A stretch of 43,805 nt of DNA from Promicromonosporaceae bacterium (GTDB lineage: Bacteria; Actinomycetota; Actinomycetes; Actinomycetales; Cellulomonadaceae): assembly GCA_009783295.1 (NCBI GenBank), contig WRHK01000032.1:1-43805 (forward strand). Direction: 5' to 3'. The notes beneath the pieces were generated by a model. It searched no databases and was not told where the DNA came from. It was given only the letters and a program-made list of their open reading frames with translations. Of the stretch, positions 27,708 through 35,915 are shown piece by piece; positions within the stretch are counted from its first letter, which is position 1, and every line of letters begins with the position of its first letter. Made by a program: the position numbers and the translations under genes.

Positions 27708-27877
27708 GCCCAGCCCGTTCCTGAAGCGTTCCGCTGGCGCGCTCTGGGTGCGCTCCCACGGCTGCCGACGACCCGAACTTGGTCAAGAGTCGTCCAGGTG
27801 TGATCCAGTCGTGACTTTTGGGCGATCGTCCGATAACGTTCCATCACCTGGCGGGGATCGTCCCTCCAGGTCCGCTC

Positions 27878-28060
27878 CCGGACGCCGAGCCCTGTCACCG
27901 GGAGGGGCCGCTGATCTTCCGTATGACAGGGACGGGGGACCCACTTCCGGCCGTCTCGACGGCCTTGGGGTGAAGCCGGGCGTTGCTCCTCGGAGCGGCG
28001 ACCGGCCGGGTACATCTCCTACCCGAACCCGACAGCTCACCTCGCAGGCGTCAGGAGAGG
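27878..28060 (+). ncRNA. c-di-AMP riboswitch (ydaO/yuaA type), copy 2
   Basis: The same core as copy 1: GACGCCGAGCCCTGTC at about 27881, GACAGGGACGGGGGACCCAC near 27935, CCTTGGGGTGAAGCCGGGCG near 27963, GGCCGGGTA with TACCCGAACCCGACAGC, and CTCACCTCGCAGGCG. The core blocks are almost unchanged, whereas the P-stem sequences between them differ by compensated changes, as expected of a functional RNA. The 170-bp region before it carries a possible -10 (GATAAC near 27832). The switch reaches the AGGAGAGG ribosome site of hydrolase 2. Confidence 0.9.
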
Positions 28061-28066
28061 GAACAC

Positions 28067-28813
28067 GTGACCGCACGTACGACGAGCGCCCGGCACCGCG
28101 CCGCGCGCCGCCCGCTTTCCCCGCTGAGCGGCATCAACCAGAACGCCGCCGTCGCGGGCCGCCGCGTCGCCGTCGTCGCCACCGCTGGTGGCATCCTCGT
28201 CTCGGCCTTCGGTGGCGTGGCTCAGGCCGCCCCTGTGGCCGACTCGGGTGCGGCGACCGAGCTCAACACCGTCGACCTGGGCGCGCTGACCCAGCAGGCC
28301 CGCGAGGCCCTGCAGGCCGCCCCCGTCGTGACCGTCGCCTCCGACGCGCAGATGCAGGTCGAGGCCGACGTCGCCGTCGCGGTGACCCCGGCCCCCGTGC
28401 ACACCGCGCCGGCCGCCCGCGCCGCCACCACCGTCTCGCGCACCGCCGACCGCGCCGTCCTGCCGGCCGCCGCCGCGGGCTCGTCCGTGGTGTCGATCGC
28501 GATGCGCTACCTCGGCGTCCCGTACGTCTACGGCGGCACCACGCCCAACGGCTTCGACTGCTCCGGCCTCGTGTCCTACGTGTACGCGCAGCTCGGCATC
28601 GACCTGCCGCACCAGTCCAGCGGCATCCTCAACGCCTCGAGCACGGTCCGCGTCTCGCGCGCCGCCGCTCAGCCCGGCGACATCATCTGGTCGCCTGGCC
28701 ACGTGGCCATCTACGCCGGCAACGGCATGCAGATCGAGGCTCCCCGCCCGGGCGAGACCGTCAAGCTCGACCGCATGTGGCAGTCCGCCCCCGTGTTCCT
28801 CCGGGTCGTCTGA
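28067..28813 (+). CDS. Secreted NlpC/P60 (C40) peptidoglycan hydrolase 2
   Basis: 248 aa from the GTG at 28067, which follows AGGAGAGG by 6 nt; the open frame upstream lies inside the riboswitch and is not coding. The layout matches hydrolase 1: RHRAARRP leader, signal region ending GVAQAAP, the conserved LGALTQQAREALQAAPVVTVA segment, a short linker, and an NlpC/P60 domain with C165 in GFDCSGL, H212 in SPGHVAIYAG and QIEAPRPGE. The linker is shorter than in hydrolase 1. One difference is Glu instead of Asp at the third catalytic-type position. It is controlled by its own c-di-AMP switch, so both paralogues should respond together (inference). Confidence 0.93.
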   Translation: MTARTTSARHRAARRPLSPLSGINQNAAVAGRRVAVVATAGGILVSAFGGVAQAAPVADSGAATELNTVDLGALTQQAREALQAAPVVTVASDAQMQVEADVAVAVTPAPVHTAPAARAATTVSRTADRAVLPAAAAGSSVVSIAMRYLGVPYVYGGTTPNGFDCSGLVSYVYAQLGIDLPHQSSGILNASSTVRVSRAAAQPGDIIWSPGHVAIYAGNGMQIEAPRPGETVKLDRMWQSAPVFLRVV

Positions 28814-28821
28814 CCTTCTCC

Positions 28822-28875
28822 ACGACGCCCCCGTCGTCCTCGCTCCTTCGCGGAGCCGGGCGGCGGGGGCGTCGT
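28822..28875 (+). terminator. Terminator of hydrolase 2
   Basis: ACGACGCCCCC (28822-28832) pairs with GGGGGCGTCGT (28865-28875). The inner part can fold further (CGCTCCTTCGCGGAGC). It starts 8 bp after the stop. Confidence 0.75.
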
Positions 28876-29043
28876 CGTACCCGGCCACGGGGGACGTCAC
28901 GCGTCACACAGCGACCGACGCACGACTCGGCGCACCCCGGCGCGTTGCCGCTCGCCTATGCTGCTTTGCCAGGGCATTCGCTAGGCTTTAACAACGGCAG
29001 GCCCCACACCGTGGTGGCGCACCTGTGATGACGGAGGTGAACG

Positions 29044-29964
29044 ATGACCCGACAGGAGATCGTCCTGGTGGGTGTGGACGGCTCGGCTCCGAGCCTTCAT
29101 GCACTGGACTGGGCAGCGGCCTACGCGAAGCGCGTCGGCTGGGCACTGCACATGGTGTGCAGCTACGCCCTCCCCTCCTTCACGGCCGCCTCGCTCGACG
29201 GCGGCTACGCCGCCCTCGACGACACTGCCATCCAGGAGGGTGCCAAGTCGGTCCTCGTCGAGGCCAAGCAGCACGTCGCGTCGTACGACGTGCCCGTGAC
29301 GGCGGCCGTGGCCACCGGCGACGCCGCCGGCGTGCTGGTGGAGCTGTCGAAGGACTACGCGCTCGCCGTGGTCGGCACGCGCGGGCGGGGCGGGTTCACC
29401 GAGCGGCTGCTGGGTACGGTGTCGTCGGCGCTGCCGGCGCACTCGTCGTGCCCCGTCGTGGTGGTGCCGTACCGCTCGGCGACGGGCGAGGACGCCGACC
29501 GGCGCGACGGCAACACCGTGCACGAGCCGCGGCGCATCATCGTGGGCGTCGACGGGTCGCCGTCGGCGGAGATGGCGCTCAAGGCCGCCATCAGGCAGGC
29601 GAGGGTGTGGGGCGCCGAGCTTGTCGCCGTCGCCGGCGTGCCGGTGGGCAGCGGCGCGGGCGTGCTCGCGTGGCTGCCGGCCCAGATCGACCACGAGCAG
29701 GTGCTCGCGGACGTCAAGGCCGGGCTCGACGTGATCGTCGACCGCTACGAGGCGGAGAACGACGGCCTGAAGATCAAGCGGATCGTCCTCGACGGCACGG
29801 GCGCGGAGCTGCTCACGGAGTTCTCGACCGCCGCGGACCTGCTGGTGGTGGGCTCCCGCGGCCGAGGCGGCTTCCGCGGGCTTCTGCTGGGCAGCACCAG
29901 CCAGGCGGTGCTGCACCACTCGTCGTGCCCGGTGCTGGTGGTCAACCGCCGCTGCGAGGACTAG
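29044..29964 (+). CDS. Universal stress protein, two Usp domains
   Basis: 306 aa, ATG start with an unusually strong ribosome site, GGAGGTGA, ending 3 nt before the ATG. Two tandem UspA domains (about 5-150 and 160-303) each start with a VGVDGS motif. Each carries the ATP-binding glycine signature: VGTRGRGGFTERLLGTVS in the first and VGSRGRGGFRGLLLGSTS in the second. ATP binding is therefore expected in both. The family is induced by hypoxia, starvation or other stress in actinobacteria, but no DosR-like box was recognised upstream. It converges on an aminotransferase with a repeat-type hairpin between them. Confidence 0.94.
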   Translation: MTRQEIVLVGVDGSAPSLHALDWAAAYAKRVGWALHMVCSYALPSFTAASLDGGYAALDDTAIQEGAKSVLVEAKQHVASYDVPVTAAVATGDAAGVLVELSKDYALAVVGTRGRGGFTERLLGTVSSALPAHSSCPVVVVPYRSATGEDADRRDGNTVHEPRRIIVGVDGSPSAEMALKAAIRQARVWGAELVAVAGVPVGSGAGVLAWLPAQIDHEQVLADVKAGLDVIVDRYEAENDGLKIKRIVLDGTGAELLTEFSTAADLLVVGSRGRGGFRGLLLGSTSQAVLHHSSCPVLVVNRRCED

Positions 29965-29977
29965 CGCACCCCATCCG

Positions 29978-30061
29978 CCGCGAGCTAGAGCCCGGGACCG
30001 CGACTTAGGAGGTCGCCGTCCCGGGCTCTAACTCGCGGGGGTTCGCTCTATCTCGCGGGGG
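29978..30061. repeat. Hairpin plus GCTCTATCTCGCGGGGG repeat units
   Basis: A 21-bp inverted repeat (29978-29998 with 30018-30038, one mismatch) encloses an inner GCGAC/GTCGC stem. Its right arm runs into two direct units: GCTCTAACTCGCGGGGG (30025-30041) and GCTCTATCTCGCGGGGG (30045-30061). The second is identical to 39-55. It sits between convergent genes and could end transcription in both directions. Sharing between two intergenic sites 30 kb apart marks it as a dispersed repeat. Confidence 0.8.
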
Positions 30062-30065
30062 CCGG

Positions 30066-31316
30066 TCAGGCGGTGTGCTCGGCCGCCGCGAGCAGCACGC
30101 ACGTCGCCACCGCGTCCATCGCCTGCTCCACCTCGGCGAGCGGGGGCATGGACGGGGCCAGGCGGATCGTCGAGTCGCGCGGGTCGCGGCCGTAGGGGTG
30201 CGTCGCGCCTGCGGGGGTGAGCGCGATGCCGGCGCCCTTCGCGAGCTCCACGACACGGGCGGCCGTGCCGGGCACGACGTCGAGGGAGACGAAGTACCCG
30301 CCCTGCGGCACGGTCCATGTGGCGACACCCCGGTCGCCGAGGCGCTCGCTCAGGATGCGCGTCACGGCGTCGAACTTGGGCGCGAGGATCTCGCGGTGCT
30401 TGCGCATGTGCTCGCGCACACCCTCGGCGGAGCCGAAGAAGAGCGTGTGGCGCAGCTGGTTGATCTTGTCCGGCCCGATCGACTGGACGCTCAGGTGCTT
30501 CTTGTACCAGCCGACGTTGGCGGGGGAGGCCGCCAGGAACGCGACGCCGGCGCCGGCGAAGGAGATCTTCGACGTCGAGGCGAACATGATCGGGCGGTCG
30601 GGGTTGCCGGCCTCCGCGGCCAGGTCCAGCACGTTGGCCGTCTTGGTCTCGTTGGCGGTGAGGTGGTGCAGCGCGTAGGCGTTGTCCCAGAAGATGCGGA
30701 AGTCCGGGGCCGCGGTCGGCATCGAGACGAGGCGTCGGGCCACGGCCTCGGAGACGACGGCGCCGTCCGGGTTCGCATAGGTGGGCACCACCCACATGCC
30801 CTTGATGGTGGGGTCGTCGGCGACGAGCGCGGCGACGGCCTCGGCGTCGGGCCCGTCGGGCGTCATCGGCACGGTGACCATCTCGACGCCGAAGGCCTCG
30901 CAGACGGAGAAGTGCCGGTCGTACCCGGGCACGGGGCAGATGAACTTCACCTTCTCCTCGCGGGCCCACGGCGTGGGCGACCCGGGCACGCCCCACAGGT
31001 GCGCGTACGCCATCGCGTCGTGCATGAGCGTGAGGGAGGCGTTGCCGAGCGCGAGGAGCTGGGCGACGGGGACGTCGAGCAGCTCGGCGAAGATGCGGCG
31101 CAGGCCGGGCAGCCCGTCGAGGCCGCCGTAGTTGCGCACGTCGGTGCCCTCGGAGTCGGTGTGCACGCCCTCGCCCGGCAGCGCGAGCATCGGCTCGGCC
31201 AGGTCGAGCTGCTCCGCGGAGGGCTTGCCCCGCGTAAGGTCGAGCTTCAGGGCGAGGTCCTGGAGCGCGGCGTACTGCTCGCGCAGGGCGGGAAGCTGGG
31301 CGGCAAGGGTGCTCAC
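30066..31316 (-). CDS. PLP-dependent aminotransferase of the subgroup Ic aspartate aminotransferase type
   Basis: 416 aa from the GTG at 31316 (VSTLAAQLPALREQY); a TTG at 31325 is the longer alternative, but TAGCCT at 31330-31325 makes it part of the -10. Motifs are LDLTRGKPS and LDLAEPMLALPG near the N-terminus, VRNYGGLDGLPGLRRIFAEL, PGYDRHFSVCEAFG, PTYANPDG, the PLP lysine in FASTSKISFAGAG, and the C-terminal arginine region DPRDSTIRLAPS. This pattern is that of the subgroup described for Corynebacterium AspT, which makes aspartate from oxaloacetate and glutamate. Other amino acids are possible. It is a single gene. Confidence 0.88.
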   Translation of the reverse strand: MSTLAAQLPALREQYAALQDLALKLDLTRGKPSAEQLDLAEPMLALPGEGVHTDSEGTDVRNYGGLDGLPGLRRIFAELLDVPVAQLLALGNASLTLMHDAMAYAHLWGVPGSPTPWAREEKVKFICPVPGYDRHFSVCEAFGVEMVTVPMTPDGPDAEAVAALVADDPTIKGMWVVPTYANPDGAVVSEAVARRLVSMPTAAPDFRIFWDNAYALHHLTANETKTANVLDLAAEAGNPDRPIMFASTSKISFAGAGVAFLAASPANVGWYKKHLSVQSIGPDKINQLRHTLFFGSAEGVREHMRKHREILAPKFDAVTRILSERLGDRGVATWTVPQGGYFVSLDVVPGTAARVVELAKGAGIALTPAGATHPYGRDPRDSTIRLAPSMPPLAEVEQAMDAVATCVLLAAAEHTA

Positions 31317-31386
31317 GGCGCCCAAGGCTAGTACGCCGGACGCCGCCGACGCCGCGGTTTCCCGCGCGTCGGCGGCCGCGGTGGCG

Positions 31387-32136
31387 CTAGCGGTCGAGTG
31401 CGACGGGGAACGCCGCGGGCGGCACGCCGAACGCGCGGCGGCACTGGGCCACCACGCCGTGCCCCAGCGCGCGCCCGCCGACCAGCCCGACGACGGCCCC
31501 CACGCCGAACGGCACCAGGCGCCCGACCGCCAGCGACCCCTGCTTGGCGAGCTGGCGCCGGAGGAACGCCGAGGTCAGCGCCTTGTTCACCTTGCGCACC
31601 GTGCCCTGGGGCATCGTGGTCAGCAGCACCTTGCCCCACGCGGTGGTGGAGCCGCCGACGGCAGACTCCACGTCCCGGGCACCCTTCGCCCCGAGCACGC
31701 TGGCGAGGAGCAGGGCGCGGCGGCGCGGCACGTCGTCGGACGCGACGCCGTGCACCTCCGCGACGGCGAGCGAGAACGCCGCCGACGACGCGAAGAACGT
31801 CGCGATGTCGGCCGACGTGAGCGCGATGCCGGTGCCCGTGCCGACCGCCGGGACGGCTGCCACGACGCCGACGGCACCGGCCGTCGCGGTGACCACCCGC
31901 AGGTACTCCTTCTCCAGGATCCGGACCACCTGCTCGGGTGTCGCCTCGGGGTTGCGGGCGCGCACGGCCGCGACGTGCTTGCGGATGGTGGACGACGGGA
32001 CGGTCACGGCCTTGTCCACGAACGCGTCGAGCATCGACGCCGGGCGGTACGCCACCCAGCGCGAGGCCTCCGTGGCGACGTCCGCCGGGCCGGTGGCCGG
32101 CCCGGCGAGGTCACGCGGCTCGAGCGCGCCCGTCAC
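31387..32136 (-). CDS. EcsC family protein
   Basis: 249 aa, GTG start 2 bp after the upstream OsmC stop (TGACCGTG), so it is translationally coupled. The sequence has the EcsC-family feel: an N-terminal helical region (SMLDAFVDKAVTVPSSTIRKH), a hydrophobic glycine-rich hairpin (GAVGVVAAVPAVGTGTGIAL), and a second one near the C-terminus (LVPFGVGAVVGLVGGRALGH). EcsC domains are membrane-associated proteins of unknown biochemistry. The position behind an OsmC peroxidase suggests an oxidative-stress or envelope link (inference). Confidence 0.8.
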   Translation of the reverse strand: MTGALEPRDLAGPATGPADVATEASRWVAYRPASMLDAFVDKAVTVPSSTIRKHVAAVRARNPEATPEQVVRILEKEYLRVVTATAGAVGVVAAVPAVGTGTGIALTSADIATFFASSAAFSLAVAEVHGVASDDVPRRRALLLASVLGAKGARDVESAVGGSTTAWGKVLLTTMPQGTVRKVNKALTSAFLRRQLAKQGSLAVGRLVPFGVGAVVGLVGGRALGHGVVAQCRRAFGVPPAAFPVALDR

Positions 32137-32138
32137 GG

Positions 32139-32633
32139 TCAGCCCAGGGACTCGCCGTCGGACGGCTGGGCGTACTTGACCGGCGGCACCTCGGCGCTCG
32201 CCCGGAGCGTGTTGCCGACGGTGCAGGCGCGGTCGATGGAACGCTGCGCGAGCAGCAGGGTCTTCTCGCGGGCCGTGTCGTCCAGCGACGACAGGTCGAT
32301 CTCGAAGACCTCGTTGAAGCCGGTGTAGCGGTCCTCGGTCTCGTGCTTGGGGCCGTCCACGCGGATGGTGAGCTGGAAGTCGTTGCCGAGGACGCGAGAG
32401 AACTTGGTGTCCGCGCTCATGCCGGCGCACGCGGCGAGCGCGATCTTGAGCAGCTCGCCGGGAGTGAACACGGCACCGGCCTCGACCGGGCCGATCGAGA
32501 CGCTGGCGCCGCGGCCGTTGAAGCCCGTGTACGTGCGGGTCCCGGTGCGCTCGGCCCACAGCGGGTCGGTGGGGACGGGGCTCATGGGGGCGACGTCGTC
32601 GCCGTCAAGGGGCGCGGTGGTGGGCTCGCTCAT
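32139..32633 (-). CDS. OsmC/Ohr family peroxiredoxin-like protein
   Basis: 164 aa from the ATG at 32633 (MSEPTTAPLDGDD), with GAGGA about 10 nt upstream; the longer frame to 32714 overlaps the GH92 promoter. The two catalytic cysteines of the family are present: LAACAGMSAD and RACTVGNTLRAS, with the conserved ASVSIGPVEAG and FTPGELLKIALAACAG segments. Ohr/OsmC enzymes reduce organic hydroperoxides with thiol or lipoyl donors. No Ohr-type MarR regulator is adjacent, so it belongs more likely to the OsmC-like branch. It is the first gene of a pair with the EcsC protein. Confidence 0.9.
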   Translation of the reverse strand: MSEPTTAPLDGDDVAPMSPVPTDPLWAERTGTRTYTGFNGRGASVSIGPVEAGAVFTPGELLKIALAACAGMSADTKFSRVLGNDFQLTIRVDGPKHETEDRYTGFNEVFEIDLSSLDDTAREKTLLLAQRSIDRACTVGNTLRASAEVPPVKYAQPSDGESLG

Positions 32634-32675
32634 GCCCCAGATCCTCGCACCTGAACGCTCTCCGTGGGGGACCGC

Positions 32676-32704
32676 TTGCTTGCCCTGGGCATCGAGGTTA
32701 GGCT
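32676..32704 (+). promoter_or_regulatory. GH92 gene promoter
   Basis: TTGCTT (32676-32681), a 17-bp spacer and TAGGCT (32699-32704) make one of the better matches to a vegetative promoter in this window. Transcription would begin near 32711, 48 bp before the ATG and just upstream of a LacI-type operator. Confidence 0.6.
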
Positions 32705-32715
32705 CGGCGGCCACC

Positions 32716-32729
32716 TGACAACGCTGTCA
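32716..32729. promoter_or_regulatory. LacI-family operator
   Basis: TGACA-ACGC-TGTCA is a 14-bp palindrome with the central CG that is characteristic of LacI/GalR operators. It starts about 5 bp downstream of the predicted transcription start and 30 bp before the GH92 start codon, a position where a bound repressor blocks elongation or initiation. No lacI-type gene lies in this window. Confidence 0.65.
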
Positions 32730-32758
32730 TAAATGCCGACGCAAGGATGCGAGGAAGC

Positions 32759-35254
32759 ATGAGTGGACTGAGGGCTGGTACCCGCTGGGGTGCCCTGGTC
32801 GCGGGAGCGGCTCTGGTGGTGGGCGTGGCCCACCCCGCCAGCGCCGACCCGCTGAGCAACACGGAAGGGTCGCCCGGGCACTCCGAGCTCGCGCTGACCC
32901 AGTTCGTCAACCCGTTCATCGGCACCGCCACGTCGCCGACCAGCGGGTATGCCGGGAACGTGAACCCCGGGGCGCAGGTGCCGTTCGGCATGGTCGACTT
33001 CGGCCCGGACATGCCGCGCACCAACTTCAACGGCTCCGGCGGCTACCTGCTGCCACCCACGGCGACGAGCGGCAAGGTCAACTTCTTCAGCCTCACGCAC
33101 CTCAACGGGCCCGGCTGCCCGGGCCAGGGCGTGGTCGGCATGATGCCGGCGTCGACGCCGACGGCGGTCGCGAACGCCCAGGGCCGGCCCACCGGCGTCG
33201 GGTTCAAGACGGCCACCGAGTCGGCCAAGCCCGGCTACTACGGCGTCACGCTCGACAACCAGGTGGGCGTGCAGCTCACCGCCACGACGCGCACGGGCAT
33301 GGCCACCTTCACCTACCCGGGCAGGGACCAGGGCTACTTCTCCCTGGACACGCGCCTCAACGGCAACAGCAACATCAGCAGCAGCGCGGGCAAGGTCAGC
33401 GCTGCGAACACCGACCTCAGCGTGAGCGACGACGGCCATGTGCTCAGCGGCAAGACGGTGGCCCCGGCGTTCTGCACGCCGTACGGCACGTCGTACAACT
33501 CGAACGTGTACTTCTACGTGGAGGCCGACAAGGCCCTGCGGCCGCAGGCGGCCGGCAGCACCGTGAACACGGTGGCCAACGGCGCGACGGTGCTCCAGTA
33601 CGACCTCACCGACGCCGACCCGACCCTGACGCTCCGCATCGGCATCTCCCCGGTCAGCGTCGACAACGCCCGCCTCAACCTCGAGACCGAGAACGCCGAC
33701 TCCACCTTCGGCACCGTCCAGGCGGCGGCCGACAAGGCGTGGAACGAGAAGCTCAACACCGTCCAGGTGGACCAGGCGGCCAAGCCCGCCGGCCTCACCG
33801 ACGCGCAGCGCGCCGACCTCACCAAGCTCTACACGGCGCTCTACCGCGTGTTCGGCACCCCGACCACGTACTCCGACGTCAACGGCGACTACCGCGGCAT
33901 GGACCCGGCGGCGCCGTACCGCACCAGCGTCGACACCACCGGCACGGTGGACACGCGCGCCGTCCACAACGTCGCCGACGACGCCTTCACCCGGGCCGAC
34001 GGCACCACCGGGCACCCGAAGGTCCACTACACGGGCCTGTCGCTGTGGGACACGTACCGGTCCGACGCCCAGCTGCTCGCACTCCTCGCCCCGGACGAGG
34101 CGAGCGACGTGATGCAGTCCCTCGTGGTCGACGGCGAGCAGTGCGGCGCGTTCCCGCACTGGGTCGACGCGAGCGACGACTCCACGCCGATGGCGGGCGA
34201 CAACGCGCTGCCCGTGCTCGCGGCGTCGTACGCGTTCGGTGCGACGGACTTCGACGTGACCTCGGCCGCGCGCCTGGTCAAGCAGTCGATGACCGACCCG
34301 GCGAGCGCCTGCGAGGGCCACGCGAGCTTCTCGGGCTCGGCGCAGTACCTGGCCGACGGGTACTACCCGGACACGACGTCGCAGAACGTCGAGCAGTGGG
34401 CCGACGACAACGCGGCGGCGTCGTTCCTGACCGCGCTGCCCGCGAGCGTGCTCGCCGACCCGAGTGTGAACGTCACGAAGGCCGACATCGCCACGATCCA
34501 GGACCGCACCACGTGGTGGAAGCACATCTTCGACTTCACCGACGGCACGCTGCTGGCCCGCAAGGCCCCCGTCGACGGGGTGCCCGGGGATCTCGAGCCC
34601 GGCTGGTACCACGAGTCGACGGAGCCGAACTACTTCTGGTCGTTCGGCTACGCCTGGCCCGACCTGGTCGACGCCATCGGCGGCAAGGCCAAGGCCGTGC
34701 AGCGGCTCAACACGCTGTTCTCGGTCGACGACGCGCTGACCACGGTGCCGACGCTCGCGCAGCTCAACGGCGGCCAGGACGCCCAGACGTTCTACATGGG
34801 CAACGAGATGGGCTTCCCCGCCCCGTGGGCCTACGACTTCGCGGGCAAGCCGGCGTCGACGCAGTACGTGGTGCAGCAGCTCATGCACACCGCGTTCTCG
34901 ACCGCGCGCGACGGGCTGCCCGGGAACGACGACATGGGCGCGCTGTCCAGCTGGTACGTGTTCGCGGCGCTGGGCATGTTCCCGACGTCACAGGCCCAGC
35001 CCGGGCTCGCGGTGTCCACGCCACAGTTCCCGGCGACGACGGTGTGGGTGGGTCACCACCGGCTCCGCATCCTCACGGACAAGGACGCGGCGACCACGCC
35101 GTTCATCCAGTCCGTCCGCGTCGACGGCAAGGGCCAGGACCGCGCCTGGTACCAGCTCGACGCGCTGCGCCGCGCCAACACGCTGCGCTACGCGCTGAGC
35201 CCGACGGCGACCACGTGGGCCGCCGACACCGACCCCTGGGCGACGGCCGGCTGA
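32759..35254 (+). CDS. Secreted GH92 alpha-mannosidase
   Basis: 831 aa from the ATG at 32759, with GAGGAAG just before it; an ATG at 32747 is in frame but lacks that spacing. The signal peptide ends PASA-DPL. The mature N-terminus has VNPFIGTATSP, NVNPGAQVPFGMVDFGPD and FFSLTHLNGPGCPG. The catalytic domain contains LSLWDTYRSDAQLLALL, GNEMGFPAPWAYDFAG, and LPGNDDMGALSSWYVFAALG with the conserved Asp pair, all typical of calcium-dependent GH92 exo-mannosidases. These trim alpha-mannose from fungal or yeast mannan and from N-glycans. The linkage specificity cannot be read. No carbohydrate-binding module or anchor is seen, so release to the medium is likely. It is controlled by a LacI-type operator. 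Confidence 0.93.
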   Translation: MSGLRAGTRWGALVAGAALVVGVAHPASADPLSNTEGSPGHSELALTQFVNPFIGTATSPTSGYAGNVNPGAQVPFGMVDFGPDMPRTNFNGSGGYLLPPTATSGKVNFFSLTHLNGPGCPGQGVVGMMPASTPTAVANAQGRPTGVGFKTATESAKPGYYGVTLDNQVGVQLTATTRTGMATFTYPGRDQGYFSLDTRLNGNSNISSSAGKVSAANTDLSVSDDGHVLSGKTVAPAFCTPYGTSYNSNVYFYVEADKALRPQAAGSTVNTVANGATVLQYDLTDADPTLTLRIGISPVSVDNARLNLETENADSTFGTVQAAADKAWNEKLNTVQVDQAAKPAGLTDAQRADLTKLYTALYRVFGTPTTYSDVNGDYRGMDPAAPYRTSVDTTGTVDTRAVHNVADDAFTRADGTTGHPKVHYTGLSLWDTYRSDAQLLALLAPDEASDVMQSLVVDGEQCGAFPHWVDASDDSTPMAGDNALPVLAASYAFGATDFDVTSAARLVKQSMTDPASACEGHASFSGSAQYLADGYYPDTTSQNVEQWADDNAAASFLTALPASVLADPSVNVTKADIATIQDRTTWWKHIFDFTDGTLLARKAPVDGVPGDLEPGWYHESTEPNYFWSFGYAWPDLVDAIGGKAKAVQRLNTLFSVDDALTTVPTLAQLNGGQDAQTFYMGNEMGFPAPWAYDFAGKPASTQYVVQQLMHTAFSTARDGLPGNDDMGALSSWYVFAALGMFPTSQAQPGLAVSTPQFPATTVWVGHHRLRILTDKDAATTPFIQSVRVDGKGQDRAWYQLDALRRANTLRYALSPTATTWAADTDPWATAG

Positions 35255-35262
35255 GCCGCCCT

Positions 35263-35309
35263 GGTCCCCCTGGGCCGACGACCTGCCGCGTCGTGGGTCC
35301 GGGGGGACC
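35263..35309 (+). terminator. Terminator of the GH92 gene
   Basis: GGTCCCCC (35263-35270) pairs with GGGGGACC (35302-35309); an inner GACGA/TCGTC stem can extend it. It lies 9 bp after the stop codon and ends 9 bp before the next start. Confidence 0.65.
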
Positions 35310-35317
35310 ATGGCCGT

Positions 35318-35890
35318 ATGACTGCTGAGCAGGCGCGACCCGAGGAGCACGGCCCCGACGAGAGGCACCCCGCGGAGCGGCGCCGCGCGGTGCGCAACCG
35401 CGTCATCCTGTGGGTGGTGCTCGCCGTCGTGCTGGTGCTCCTGCTGCTGCTCGCCTCGGCGTTCGTGCCGCGGTGGTGGGCGCAGACCGTCGGCGGGCTC
35501 GTCGACAGCTCGTTCGGGCGGGGCCTGGCCTGGGGCCTGGGGATCGGCGTCGTGTTCTCGCTGCTGCCGGTGCTGCTGGTCGCGCGGGCCATCCGGCGTT
35601 GGAAGGGATGGAAGGGTCCCGTTGTCCTGGCGGTGGTCGCCGCGATCCTGGCCGCGCCCAACCTCTTCACGCTGTGGGTCGTGGTGGGGACGTCGTCGGC
35701 CGCGCACGCCGCCGAGCGGACCATGGACGTGAACGCCCCCTGGTTCCGCGGCGCCTCGCTGGGCGGCGTCATCATCGGCCTCGTGGTGGGCATCGCGATC
35801 GAGCTGCTCTGGCGCGGCTGGCGGCACCGCGGCAAGGAGCTCAAGGCGGCACGCGAGCGTCAGGTCCGCGACCGACCTGAGCGTGCGTGA
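35318..35890 (+). CDS. Small multi-pass membrane protein, unknown
   Basis: 190 aa, ATG start. A charged N-terminus (residues 1-28, many Glu and Arg) is followed by about four membrane helices, the first being VILWVVLAVVLVLLLLLASA and the last GGVIIGLVVGIAIELLW, with a basic C-terminal tail. There is no recognised family motif. A Trp-rich loop (VPRWWAQTVGG and RRWKGWKGP) sits at the membrane surface. It lies 25 bp before thyA but thyA appears to have its own leaderless promoter. Confidence 0.75.
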   Translation: MTAEQARPEEHGPDERHPAERRRAVRNRVILWVVLAVVLVLLLLLASAFVPRWWAQTVGGLVDSSFGRGLAWGLGIGVVFSLLPVLLVARAIRRWKGWKGPVVLAVVAAILAAPNLFTLWVVVGTSSAAHAAERTMDVNAPWFRGASLGGVIIGLVVGIAIELLWRGWRHRGKELKAARERQVRDRPERA

Positions 35891-35903
35891 CACCGGCTCT
35901 GGT

Positions 35904-35909
35904 TAGGCT
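35904..35909 (+). promoter_or_regulatory. Leaderless -10 of thyA
   Basis: TAGGCT ends exactly 7 nt before the ATG at 35916, and there is no Shine-Dalgarno between them. The -35 region is not obvious. Confidence 0.5.
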
Positions 35910-35915
35910 CGCCCC

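Noticed and set aside
27983-28066. ATG start upstream of hydrolase 2
   Set aside because: It lies inside the riboswitch core. The GTG at 28067 follows AGGAGAGG and matches the start of hydrolase 1.
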